A stretch of DNA of 47,337 bases, from contig JAUXOF010000059.1 of NCBI GenBank assembly GCA_030682405.1, positions 1-47,337 of the forward strand. The letters are read 5' to 3'. This DNA is from Thermodesulfovibrionales bacterium (GTDB taxonomy: Bacteria > Nitrospirota > Thermodesulfovibrionia > Thermodesulfovibrionales > JdFR-86). The notes beneath the pieces were generated by a model. It made no database searches. It was not told the DNA's origin and saw only the letters and a program-made list of their open reading frames with translations. Position 1 is the stretch's first letter, and each line of letters starts with the position of its first letter. The translations under genes were made by a program, and so were the position numbers. This document shows positions 27,140 through 35,740 of the stretch, one piece after another.

Positions 27140-28077
27140 GATGCTCCGAAAGGGGCTTTGCCCTGATGATAACCCTGTGGGTGCTGGTGCTCCTGTCCGT
27201 CATGGCCATGAACTTCTCTTTTTTCACAAGATACGGCAGCGCCGGCACAAGGAATTTCAAGGAGGAGACCGCGGCCTATTATGCGGCGCTATCCGCCTAC
27301 GAGGAGGCCGTGGGCTATCTGCTTTCGGATGAGGACCTTGCAGTGGACTTTCTCGACAGCGAAGGCCGTTTCTGGACGGACATCAACAGGCCCTCAATCT
27401 CAGGGGCAAAGACATACGGAGATACGGAAGTGAAAATCAATATCACTGACGAGGAGTCAAGGCTTAACATAAATATCCTGAACGAGCAGGCCCTGAGAAA
27501 CCTCTTTGCCTTTGCCGGCATACCGGATGATGATATCGCCGGGCTTGCGGACTCGGTTTCGGACTGGAAAGACCCGGATGACCTGCACCGCCTCTCCGGG
27601 GCTGAGACAGACTACTACGAATCGCTTGAGGCGGCTTACAGGGCCAAAAACGGCCCGCTCAACTCTCTGGAGGAACTCCTATTGATTAAAGGGTTTAAGC
27701 CCGAATATCTGTACGGGGACGATAAAATAACCCCTACATATCCGATGATAACCACCTGCGGGGCCGCCCTTAATATAAACACGGCCCCGGAGAAAGTGCT
27801 TGAGTTCTTAGGTCTCAATAAAGCTGTCATAGAAAACATCATGAAACAAAGAACCAAAGAGGCCGGCGGCTTCAGGATGACACCGCACGGAGACGCCGGA
27901 ACAGGCATCCCCCTTGCCGTCGCCTCCACCAACTTCAGGATAGAGGTGACCGCCGATGTGCCGGGCGGAACGCAGGTCATAAAAATAACCTCGGTGGTAA
28001 GGAGGGTCAGCGGGGCAAAGGGGCTTGAACTTAAAACAGTTTACTGGAGGGAAGTCATTGAAAGTCGCAGGGCTTAA
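27136..28077 (+). CDS. gspK: Minor pseudopilin GspK
   Basis: The 313-aa protein starts with a prepilin leader and membrane helix (RGFALMITLWVLVLLSVMAM), cleaved after the Gly by prepilin peptidase. Then come the GspK alpha domains: INITDEESRLNINILNE, VSDWKDPDDLHRLSGAETDYYE, PLNSLEELLLIKG and LNINTAPEKVLEFLGL. GspK caps the pseudopilus tip and acts with GspI and GspJ, which are not in this window. The ATG overlaps the gspE stop (ATGA). Confidence 0.9.
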   Translation: MRCSERGFALMITLWVLVLLSVMAMNFSFFTRYGSAGTRNFKEETAAYYAALSAYEEAVGYLLSDEDLAVDFLDSEGRFWTDINRPSISGAKTYGDTEVKINITDEESRLNINILNEQALRNLFAFAGIPDDDIAGLADSVSDWKDPDDLHRLSGAETDYYESLEAAYRAKNGPLNSLEELLLIKGFKPEYLYGDDKITPTYPMITTCGAALNINTAPEKVLEFLGLNKAVIENIMKQRTKEAGGFRMTPHGDAGTGIPLAVASTNFRIEVTADVPGGTQVIKITSVVRRVSGAKGLELKTVYWREVIESRRA

Positions 28078-29317
28078 TATAGAGAATTCCCATGCCGGCG
28101 TCTCCATCGTAAGCAGCGTACTGGGCATGACAAGGGCACTGAAGGCCGAGGAGATACGGCTGCCGGATACTGAAGAGCTAAGGGCCGGGGCGCTCAGGGA
28201 ATCCCTCCTTAAGTGGAAGGCTGACTACGGCATCACCGGCGTGGTCTTCGGCCTTGATTTCAAGGACTTCACCCACCATTTCATCGAACTGCCGCTGAAA
28301 TCAAAGCGGGACATAGAACGGGCGCTTGCCTTTGAACTTGAAAAACACCTGCCGCTTCCGGAGGACGAATACATCTATGACTTCCACATCCTCAGCAGCA
28401 AGAAAAACGGCTCGGAAATCCTCCTCATGTCTGTACGGAAGGACCGCCTGCGGTGGCTCACCGAATGTCTGAAAGACACGGGCTTAAAGCTCCTTGGGGT
28501 CAAGTGCTCCATGATAGAGGCTGTCAACGAGTTCATCTCCTCAGGCAGGGGCAAAGACTCGGCGCTCATATACCCCTCGGCGCGGCCATCAGGCCGCTAT
28601 TACTATATTGCAGGTCTAAGGGGCGCTGCGCCTGCGTATTTTAAGACGGTATCTGAGAATAATCTTCAGCCTGAGTTGGAACGGCTCAGGGAGGCATTCC
28701 CCATGGGCGCATATGCCGCAGGCACAGGGGCGCATGAAATACCGGACACCAAGGCCCTGCCTTTTTCCATCCCCAACCTGATAGCGCTCTCCGTGCTCAA
28801 AAAAAATGCAATAGACATAGACTTCTTCCCTGAGGAGCTTGCCACGCCGAAAACAGACTACTATCCATATGCCGCCGGCATTATGACCGCCCTTTCGGTC
28901 CTGATATTCATATCCACGGGCGTCTACTCGTTCTACAAGGATTATGCCGCATTGAAGTCCGTGGACGGACGCATAGAAAACATACAGCAGACTGCGCGCG
29001 GACTTGTAGAGACCAAAAAGGCGCTTGAGGCGGTAGAGGAAAAGACCCGCTTCCTCACGGAATTCAAAATGCACTCCAACACCGGCATAAGGGCGTTGAG
29101 GGAACTGAGCGCCGTCCTGCCGGAGGACATCTGGCTTGCGGAGTTCTCCTCTGACAAGACAGGGACGGTGGAAATCAGGGGGCTTGCAAAAAGGGCTGCC
29201 AAAGCCATAGAGCCTCTGGAGAAGTCCGCCGTGTTTAAAAATGTAAGGTTTTCTTCTCCGGTCACGCAAAGGGAAAACCTCCAGAGGTTTTCCCTTAAAA
29301 TGGAGATAGAGGAATGA
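28058..29317 (+). CDS. gspL: GspL-like inner-membrane platform protein (PilM/PilN-type domains)
   Basis: The TTG at 28058 has GGAGG 7 nt upstream and overlaps gspK by 20 nt; a TTG at 28025 is possible but unsupported. Residues 1 to about 230 are an actin-like cytoplasmic domain (LKVAGLNIENSHAGVSIVS; ALAFELEKHLPLPEDEYIYDF) of PilM/GspL type. A membrane helix (AAGIMTALSVLIFISTGVYSF) follows, then a coiled coil and a PilN-like periplasmic domain (ALRELSAVLPEDIWLAEFS). It should link the GspE ATPase to GspM and the envelope. The length of 419 aa is usual. Confidence 0.85.
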   Translation: MKVAGLNIENSHAGVSIVSSVLGMTRALKAEEIRLPDTEELRAGALRESLLKWKADYGITGVVFGLDFKDFTHHFIELPLKSKRDIERALAFELEKHLPLPEDEYIYDFHILSSKKNGSEILLMSVRKDRLRWLTECLKDTGLKLLGVKCSMIEAVNEFISSGRGKDSALIYPSARPSGRYYYIAGLRGAAPAYFKTVSENNLQPELERLREAFPMGAYAAGTGAHEIPDTKALPFSIPNLIALSVLKKNAIDIDFFPEELATPKTDYYPYAAGIMTALSVLIFISTGVYSFYKDYAALKSVDGRIENIQQTARGLVETKKALEAVEEKTRFLTEFKMHSNTGIRALRELSAVLPEDIWLAEFSSDKTGTVEIRGLAKRAAKAIEPLEKSAVFKNVRFSSPVTQRENLQRFSLKMEIEE

Positions 29318-29847
29318 AACGCTCCACCTTAGCCATAACCGCGGTTGCGGCCACGATTGCAATATATGCGTTTTCCATAAACCCGCTCCTCTCCGACAAA
29401 AGGCTTGAAATCAGGGAAAGGCTTGAGGCCCGGCATAAGACTCTGAAAAAATACGAGATATTCATAAAGGAGGAGGGTCTGGCAGAGGCCGAGTTCAAAA
29501 AAGCGGCGGACAGGCTCAAAAAGATAGAAGGCGGCATAATGCAGGAGACTGACGTCTCCCTATCTTCGGCAAGGCTTCAGTCAAAGATGCAGGACATTGC
29601 CGAGAACTCCGGCATGGACATAGCGTCCATGAAGACCGGCCCGCATGTTGCTTACAAGGGCTATGCGGGGATTCCGATGGAAATAGAGGGGACTGGAACA
29701 GTGTCGGCACTAAGCGCACTCCTAAGGACTCTGGATTCTGCGGGGGAATTCATAAAAATAGAGAGGCTCGACATAATTGCCGTAGAAGCCGGAGAAGGGG
29801 CGACGCTGAGGATAAAAATACAGGTTTTGGGGCTGACAAAGACATGA
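29314..29847 (+). CDS. gspM: GspM/PilO-like platform protein
   Basis: The 177-aa protein has a single N-terminal membrane helix (LAITAVAATIAIYAFSINPLL), a Lys/Glu-rich coiled coil and a ferredoxin-like periplasmic domain (QSKMQDIAENSGMDIASMK; ALSALLRTLDSAGEFIKIERL). This is the layout of GspM and PilO, which pair with GspL or PilN. The start overlaps the gspL stop as ATGA. Position in the operon supports GspM. Confidence 0.82.
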   Translation: MKRSTLAITAVAATIAIYAFSINPLLSDKRLEIRERLEARHKTLKKYEIFIKEEGLAEAEFKKAADRLKKIEGGIMQETDVSLSSARLQSKMQDIAENSGMDIASMKTGPHVAYKGYAGIPMEIEGTGTVSALSALLRTLDSAGEFIKIERLDIIAVEAGEGATLRIKIQVLGLTKT

Positions 29848-30335
29848 TAATGCGGGTGTTCATATTAGGAATTTTATCCGTTGTTATGTTAACCTTAATG
29901 TGGAATTTCTACAATGAGGCCATCGTATATGACCCCCTTGGGGAGATAGAAAAGGTGGAGCAGGCATCGGAGGACGGGAGCGCTAAAACGCTGCCTTCTT
30001 TTAAGTCCGCATGGGGCAGGGAAATAAGCGATAAAAATCTTTTCAGCCCGGCAAGGGGCAGTTATGTTCCGCCCCCTCCCCTGCCGGTTGCGGTACCAAA
30101 GGCGGAGGATCCGAAACAGCGGCCGGTATTTGGTTTAAGGGGCATAATTCGCAACCAGTTCGGCGAATATGTGGCCCTTATAGAAAAGGACAATGCAAGG
30201 CCCGTGCCCCTCAGAAAAGGCGACAGGCTTGAAGACGTGCTTGTCGTTAATTTGGATGAACGCACGGCAACCCTCCTCTGGAACGGGGAGGAGATACGGT
30301 TGAATCTGTCAAAAATCAGGAAATTAAAGAGGTAG
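29844..30335 (+). CDS. gspC: GspC-like protein with the homology-region domain
   Basis: The 163-aa protein has one membrane helix (residues 4-22) and a Pro-rich stretch (YVPPPPLPVAVP). Its C-terminal HR domain of the GspC/PilP type reads FGLRGIIRNQFGEYVALIE, RPVPLRKGDRLEDVLVVNL and LLWNGEEIRLNL. GspC/PilP connects the inner-membrane platform to the secretin. It lacks a PDZ or coiled-coil extension, so it is a short form. The start overlaps the gspM stop; gspD follows after 3 nt. Confidence 0.8.
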   Translation: MIMRVFILGILSVVMLTLMWNFYNEAIVYDPLGEIEKVEQASEDGSAKTLPSFKSAWGREISDKNLFSPARGSYVPPPPLPVAVPKAEDPKQRPVFGLRGIIRNQFGEYVALIEKDNARPVPLRKGDRLEDVLVVNLDERTATLLWNGEEIRLNLSKIRKLKR

Positions 30336-30338
30336 CTA

Positions 30339-32204
30339 ATGCCACTGAGAACTCTTTCAGCACTTATAGCGGCCCTGCTGATATTGTCCTGTGCGCCGAA
30401 AAAGGACATTATAAAAAAAGAGCCTGCGCCCGGGCCTGCGCCGATTGAAAACATCGTGCTTCCGGAGCTTCCGCCGAAGCCGGAACCTGCCAAAAAGAAG
30501 CCCGAACCGGTAAGGATAGAGCAGGAAAAGGATGAAAAATACATAATACTGAACTTTGAAGCCGCAGACATCGAGACCGTCATAGCGTCTTTCGGAGAGC
30601 TTCTGGAGATGAATTACATTCTGACGCCGGGCATCTCAGGCAAGGTGACAATCCAGTCTTATAAGAAGTTCCCTATTAAAGACCTGTTCAGGATATTCCA
30701 GACCATACTTGAGATAAACGGGATAACCGCAGTAAGGGACGGCGCTTTTTACAGGATTGTGCCCATAGACACGGCCAAGATGCAGCCCCTTGATGTGGAA
30801 AAGGGCAAAGGGATACTCATGCGCCTTGATGAGGGTTTCGTCACCCAACTTGTGCCGTTTGAGTATGTTAAGGCCTCGGAAATGGCAAATGTGCTGAGGT
30901 CTCTTGCGCCGAGGGGCACTGACATTATAATTTACGAGCCCTCGAACATCCTGATAGTCACCGCGCTTCCGTATACCCTTAATAAATTTATGAAGCTTGT
31001 GGAGGCGATAGACGTATCCGAAGCCGACCGCGAGTCCCTTAAGACATATGTCTACCACGTTGAAAACGGAGAGGCAAAAAAGCTGGCAGAGATTCTGAAA
31101 ACTTTATATGTGGACAAAAAAGGCGCTGCAAGAACCGCAGCTCCGGCAACCGCCGCTCCGGCGACCGCAAGGCGTGCAGTTCCGTCCGCAGCAGCAGCGC
31201 AGGGGTCGGAAGAGCTTCCGGGCTCCATCGGCGAGGTCACGGTCACTGCGTACGAGGACATAAACGCACTCATCATACAGTGCTCCCCGAGAAGCTATCT
31301 TGCGCTTCTTGAGGTGATGAAAAAGATAGATGTGCCGGTAAAGCAGGTTCTTATCGAGGTGTTGATTGCCGAGGTGAGCCTCGGAGACGACACCAAGCTC
31401 GGACTTGAATGGCTTCTGAAGACAAAGGGAGGGGATGCCTTTGGATTCAACACCGGCGGAACGCCTTCCATAACCACCGGCGCCCAAACATTCTCCGCCA
31501 TAGCCTCCACAAGCATAGACACCGCATTGTTTAATTACGTCATAGGGGCGCTCTCGCAGACATCCAAACTGAACGTGCTTGCAAGCCCCCATATACTTGC
31601 AATGGACAATAAGGAAGCGAGCATCCACATCGGCGAGGAAACACCCATAGCAACCGGGGTGACGACACAGCCCGGAAGCACATCCGGCGTGATATCAACC
31701 GGCCAGATACAGTATAAGACCGTGGGCACAATCCTGACCGTAAAGCCCCACATAACCGAAAAAGACCGCGTCACCCTCGAAATAACACAGGAGGTAAGCC
31801 AGGTCGGAAGCAAAAGCGTCAAGGTCGCAGGTGAGGACTTCGCAAGCTTTGACACAAGAAAGGCCAAGACCACCGCCGTCGTCCAGAATGGTCACACCCT
31901 CCTCTTGGGCGGCCTTATCAGGGAATCCAAAAGTCAGGTGCGCTCCGGAATCCCGTTTCTGAGCAAGATACCGATTTTGGGCTACCTGTTTTCCGCAACG
32001 ACCGACACTTACGCAAGGACCGAACTACTCCTGATGGTCACCCCCCACGTGATAAGCACACAGGACGACGCGGACACCATAACAAGGGACTTTCAGAACA
32101 GGGTAAAAACCATCAAAAAGAGGCTCACCCAAATGGAGGAAGAGAAAAACCTGGATTCCTCAAAAGCCGTCCCCGAAGGCGAAGTCAAGAGCGAAGAAGA
32201 ATAG
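30339..32204 (+). CDS. gspD: Type II secretion secretin GspD
   Basis: The 621-aa protein starts with a lipoprotein signal (LIAALLILSC, lipobox Cys18), unusual for GspD but seen in pilotin-independent forms. A Pro/Lys-rich linker follows, then N0 (ILNFEAADIETVIASFGELL), N1 and N2 domains. An Ala/Pro/Thr-rich loop (AARTAAPATAAPATARRAVP) lies next to the last N domain. The secretin core runs from VKQVLIEVLIAEVSL to TELLLMVTPHVI and includes NVLASPHILAMDNKEASIHIGEE. It would form the outer-membrane channel. It is the last gene of the six-gene operon; gspF and the pseudopilins G-J are not here. Confidence 0.93.
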   Translation: MPLRTLSALIAALLILSCAPKKDIIKKEPAPGPAPIENIVLPELPPKPEPAKKKPEPVRIEQEKDEKYIILNFEAADIETVIASFGELLEMNYILTPGISGKVTIQSYKKFPIKDLFRIFQTILEINGITAVRDGAFYRIVPIDTAKMQPLDVEKGKGILMRLDEGFVTQLVPFEYVKASEMANVLRSLAPRGTDIIIYEPSNILIVTALPYTLNKFMKLVEAIDVSEADRESLKTYVYHVENGEAKKLAEILKTLYVDKKGAARTAAPATAAPATARRAVPSAAAAQGSEELPGSIGEVTVTAYEDINALIIQCSPRSYLALLEVMKKIDVPVKQVLIEVLIAEVSLGDDTKLGLEWLLKTKGGDAFGFNTGGTPSITTGAQTFSAIASTSIDTALFNYVIGALSQTSKLNVLASPHILAMDNKEASIHIGEETPIATGVTTQPGSTSGVISTGQIQYKTVGTILTVKPHITEKDRVTLEITQEVSQVGSKSVKVAGEDFASFDTRKAKTTAVVQNGHTLLLGGLIRESKSQVRSGIPFLSKIPILGYLFSATTDTYARTELLLMVTPHVISTQDDADTITRDFQNRVKTIKKRLTQMEEEKNLDSSKAVPEGEVKSEEE

Positions 32205-32257
32205 GCGACAGCCAGCCTTCTTCCCTGCTTTATAAGCCGGATTTCATAAGACCGGGC

Positions 32258-33472
32258 TTACAGATGCCTTTCGATGAGACCTGTTATGCCTTTAATTTCA
32301 GGCCTGTACTCCTCAGGCTTTCTCCCGAAGCATATGCCCAGACTCTCATGAAGGGCAATCTCGTTCAAATCTACATACCGCTGCTTTATGACCTCTGCTG
32401 TCGGCTGATGGTATATATCCGTCCCGACCACCTTTACGACCGTGCTGCCGCTTATGCCTTTCGTAAGGAGAATGACTGCTGCTGCCCCGGCCTGTTTCCC
32501 GAAATTGACGTCAAATGACGAGGTCTGGCCTGTCCTGACAAGATGCCCGGGGGTCACCTCCCGTATCTCAGGCAGATGGTAAACGCCCGGGACAAACATT
32601 CCGACATCTTTCATGAACTCCTTTATCTCAGGGTCGTTCTTCATGCGCTCCTCAAGCTGATTCCTTACATACGCGCCGGCACCGGCAAGCTTCAGGTGCC
32701 CGAAGGCATCGACCCCTGACGCCTTGTCCGTAATCGCCTCTCCTGCCGCATCCTTCATGCCCTCGGCAGCAACAATGGTATAGGTGCCGGCCTTGACATC
32801 GCTGGCCCTGACCCTCGTCATGTAGAGTTTTTTCATGTGTCCGTAGACTATATCAAAGTCCACCGGTATTTCAGGAATTAAAATGCAGTCCACCTCCGCG
32901 CCTATGCCGCCTCTATAGGCAGTGTGCCCGGCATACCTGCCGAAGACCTCGATGACCATAACCCTGTTGTGGCTCAAACCCGTTGCCTTAAGCTCTCTTG
33001 CGAAAATGGCTATGCGGTTTACCGCAGAGTCTCCGCCAACGCTGTATGACTGCAAATCAAGGTCCATGGTCTTTGGGACATGAATGCAGGGTATCCCGTT
33101 TGCGGTCAGGTCTACCATGACACTGCCGGTATCGTCCCCCCCGCTTATGACGAGGCCGTCTATCCTGAACTTCTCAAGCCCCTTCTTGATTCTTTCATAT
33201 TTCAGGGGGTCGTCTATCTTTCTTATCTTCACCCTCGAATGCCCGGCCTCAGAGCCTGTTACCCCGGACTCCACCTGACTAAGCCTCTCGGTGGTCAAAA
33301 TTACAACGCTTTCCATATCCATAAGGTTGTAAAGCCCTGCATAGCCGTTTGGGATTATCACTGCCTCCATGCCCATATGACGGGCCATCTGCGCAACGCC
33401 CTTGATAACCGCATTAAGCCCCCCGCAGTCGCCTCCGCTTGTGATAATACCGATTCTCCTCATCTCCGACAT
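32258..33472 (-). CDS. pfp: 6-phosphofructokinase, probably pyrophosphate-dependent
   Basis: The 404-aa enzyme phosphorylates fructose 6-phosphate to the 1,6-bisphosphate. GIITSGGDCGGLNAVIKG, VISGGDDTGSVMVD and VPKTMDLDLQSYSVGGDSAVN are the phosphoryl-donor and sugar sites, and VMVIEVFGRYAGHTA follows. The second Asp in GGDD (residues 111-114) is the usual mark of PPi-dependent enzymes, where ATP-PFK has Gly. The catalytic segment reads MDLDL (136-140), in which Leu stands where many family members have Asn. Donor specificity is inferred. AGGAGG lies 7 nt before the ATG. It follows the FBP aldolase/phosphatase gene on the same strand. Confidence 0.88.
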   Translation of the reverse strand: MSEMRRIGIITSGGDCGGLNAVIKGVAQMARHMGMEAVIIPNGYAGLYNLMDMESVVILTTERLSQVESGVTGSEAGHSRVKIRKIDDPLKYERIKKGLEKFRIDGLVISGGDDTGSVMVDLTANGIPCIHVPKTMDLDLQSYSVGGDSAVNRIAIFARELKATGLSHNRVMVIEVFGRYAGHTAYRGGIGAEVDCILIPEIPVDFDIVYGHMKKLYMTRVRASDVKAGTYTIVAAEGMKDAAGEAITDKASGVDAFGHLKLAGAGAYVRNQLEERMKNDPEIKEFMKDVGMFVPGVYHLPEIREVTPGHLVRTGQTSSFDVNFGKQAGAAAVILLTKGISGSTVVKVVGTDIYHQPTAEVIKQRYVDLNEIALHESLGICFGRKPEEYRPEIKGITGLIERHL

Positions 33473-33616
33473 TCAAGTCCTCCTCTTAAAAATGACCGTG
33501 ATTGTATAAGTTGCCCTTATTATAAAGGGTTATGGGGGGGAATATTCAAGGGGCACGCCCCCGGCGCCCGGGCACGGCCATCTCTACGAGCCGTAGTCCG
33601 GCAGGATAGCAATGCT

Positions 33617-34714
33617 CTATTCGGCCTTAAACCTTCCCTCGTGCTTTTTCATCAGCCCGGGCATTGTCGTATATTCCATCGCATCGAGTCCGAGCCTGTG
33701 GGGCTCAAACGGGCCGTGACGCCTCATGTAGTCAGCTATGTCGTTTGCCTTCTCCCTTGCACCGTCAAAAGACGGGTCGTCGAACATGTCTCTGGGCCCT
33801 ATGAGCTTGCCGTTGGTCACCTGAAAACCCGCTGCGATGACCCTCGGCGGGCCGTCGAACCTTGAAGGGTTGGCCTCATAAAACGGCACCGGCATCAGCG
33901 GCCCGTGATGAGAGCCTCTCATCCAGCCCTCAACCAGATGCGGAAAGGTAAACGGCTCCAAGACCTCGCCTACAGCCGGAAGCCCTGACTGGCACCTGAT
34001 TATCAGGACAGGGTCGTCCTTGCCCACATACCTGCCTGCAACCTCGCTCAGCTTCTCGGTCGAAGCCGATGCCGCAGCAAGGCCGTCTTTCCTCCTGACG
34101 GCCTTTATCACGAACCTTCCCACAGCGCCTATGAACATTAACAAATCATACATCTCCTCCGGGCACGAAAGGGTTATGGTTTTATGGGCATGGATATCAA
34201 GGACTTCAAACTCAAACCCCATGTGCATCGCCGGGTCTATTACAAGACCTGCGGTATTGAAAGGGTCTGCAAATATCTTAAAGAGAGGGAGGTTCCATGC
34301 GCCCGGAGAGGTCTTATCCGCCATGAAAACAATTACAGGCTCGCTCTTCCTCTCTTCAAACTCCATCTCGGCAACACCGGGGCCGAGGCCCTTTACAGTG
34401 CCGGTAAACGCATCTTTGAGGATATCCTGTCCCGCACCGTAAAGTTTCAACTCCTTTGCCACCTCTGTACAGGCAAGGAAAGTATTCCACGCAAGCTCAT
34501 GGATTTCATTGCTGTCGGCACCCTTTTTATGGGTCATTATAAGTTCGAGGTCATCCCCGCACCTTGTGACATGGAAATCCACAAGCAGTCCTTTTTCAAG
34601 GGCTTTTGAAAGCCGCTCCCTCGCCTTATCCATGAGGGCTGAATGAATGCTTGAGTGGCCTACATAGCCCCCTACGTCTGCCTTGATTACGCTCAATGTA
34701 ATCTTACCGGACAT
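33617..34714 (-). CDS. fbp: Fructose-1,6-bisphosphate aldolase/phosphatase (archaeal type)
   Basis: The 365-aa bifunctional enzyme condenses triose phosphates and dephosphorylates the product to fructose 6-phosphate, a one-way gluconeogenic step. Signature blocks are KITLSVIKADVGGYVGHSS, VTRCGDDLELIMTH, TGTVKGLGPGVAEMEFEER, FMADKTSPGAWNLPLFKIFADP and YVGKDDPVLIIRCQSGLPAV. Tyr229 and Lys232 in the last block correspond to the catalytic Tyr and Schiff-base Lys of archaeal enzymes. The family is typical of archaea and deeply branching, mostly anaerobic or thermophilic bacteria. AAAGGAGGGGG precedes the ATG. The gap 34715-34998 shows only a TTGACA at 34870 without a good -10 partner. Confidence 0.95.
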   Translation of the reverse strand: MSGKITLSVIKADVGGYVGHSSIHSALMDKARERLSKALEKGLLVDFHVTRCGDDLELIMTHKKGADSNEIHELAWNTFLACTEVAKELKLYGAGQDILKDAFTGTVKGLGPGVAEMEFEERKSEPVIVFMADKTSPGAWNLPLFKIFADPFNTAGLVIDPAMHMGFEFEVLDIHAHKTITLSCPEEMYDLLMFIGAVGRFVIKAVRRKDGLAAASASTEKLSEVAGRYVGKDDPVLIIRCQSGLPAVGEVLEPFTFPHLVEGWMRGSHHGPLMPVPFYEANPSRFDGPPRVIAAGFQVTNGKLIGPRDMFDDPSFDGAREKANDIADYMRRHGPFEPHRLGLDAMEYTTMPGLMKKHEGRFKAE

Positions 34715-34998
34715 ATCCCCCTCCTTTTATCATGATGCTATCACACGTCAATACTATTTTGAAGCCCCTCCTTCTGGTTTAATGTTTTTTTGGATGTCCG
34801 TGAGCGCCTTCTTATGCCGGAGGGGGTAGACTGTCAAAGTCTATCGCAGGCCCGGACACATACAAAACCTTGACATAAAATCAGGCGCTGTGTTACTTTT
34901 TACTGGTAATCTTTTATTGTTAGGTAAAAGCATAATATTCTTCGTTGTAAGGATTTATGCACTTTTTTAAAAAACCGGTTTGTAAAGAGGAGGTAATA

Positions 34999-35673
34999 AT
35001 GAGTTCCGCCAGATTTAGATTAATGTGGAGGCTGCCGTTACTTGTCACTGTACTGTTTGCTTTGTTCTTTGCAGTCGGATGCGTATCCCTGCCGCCCCCG
35101 AACCCCTACAACCCTGTGGCAAAGGTGGCGGTGCTGATGATGATGAGCCAGAGCAATGACCTCGACGGTCCGGTTTTTGTCAGGAGAGATTTCAACCGGG
35201 CAGTTCCAAGCAGGTACTATGAGACCATAGACCTTGAGCAGATAGACCAGGTGCTGAACGAGAAAATGGGCGTCACCCTCGGCGGCCAGCTCGATTACAC
35301 CAACCCCGGCGCAGGGGCTCCCACGCCCCAGCAGGTTGGGGAGACCCTCGGCGCAGACGGCCTTTTCTACGGGAACCTCATAGAGTTCAAGCAGTTAATA
35401 ACAGGAATTTACAATAAAAGGCAGGTAAAGGCGAAGTTCTGGCTCGTTAACGCCAAATCAGGAGAGGTTATGTGGGAGCAGGAAGCCGAACATGCCACCT
35501 CGGAGATGAACCTGTCAGTAAGCGGCGCTTTGCAGGCCATTGCAAAGAAGGCCATTGAGACCTCTATTACAAAGGCATTTAAGGCAAATCCGCTTCAGCA
35601 GGAGACAAATATGGTTGTCGAGAGGCTGAGGAAGACTATTCCTTCAGGCCCTGTAGCTCCAGCTAAGAAATAG
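34999..35673 (+). CDS. GNA1162/DUF799-family lipoprotein
   Basis: The ATG at 34999 has AGAGGAGG upstream, so the longer frame from 34957 is not used. The 224-aa product has a lipoprotein signal (LLVTVLFALFFAVGC). The mature part (VAVLMMMSQSNDLDG, YYETIDLEQIDQVLNEKMGVTLGGQ, LGADGLFYGNLIEFK, AKFWLVNAKSGEVMWEQEAEHA) fits the GNA1162/DUF799 family. These lipoproteins are usually encoded beside a CsgG/HfaB-type lipoprotein, as here. They may form an outer-membrane complex; the function is not established. Confidence 0.82.
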   Translation: MSSARFRLMWRLPLLVTVLFALFFAVGCVSLPPPNPYNPVAKVAVLMMMSQSNDLDGPVFVRRDFNRAVPSRYYETIDLEQIDQVLNEKMGVTLGGQLDYTNPGAGAPTPQQVGETLGADGLFYGNLIEFKQLITGIYNKRQVKAKFWLVNAKSGEVMWEQEAEHATSEMNLSVSGALQAIAKKAIETSITKAFKANPLQQETNMVVERLRKTIPSGPVAPAKK

Positions 35674-35684
35674 AAAATTTTATC

Positions 35685-35719
35685 GGGGTTACGAACCCCT
35701 GCGAGGGGTTGCGAACCCC
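35685..35719. repeat. Tandem GGGGTT-NCG-AACCCC palindromes
   Basis: GGGGTTACGAACCCC (35685-35699) and GGGGTTGCGAACCCC (35705-35719) repeat with a 20-bp period and share TGCGA spacers. They lie between the two lipoprotein genes just before the csgG ribosome site and belong to the same palindrome family as those at 4411-4448 and 17280-17342. Confidence 0.7.
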
Positions 35720-35740
35720 CTGCGAAAAGGAGGATGCAAA

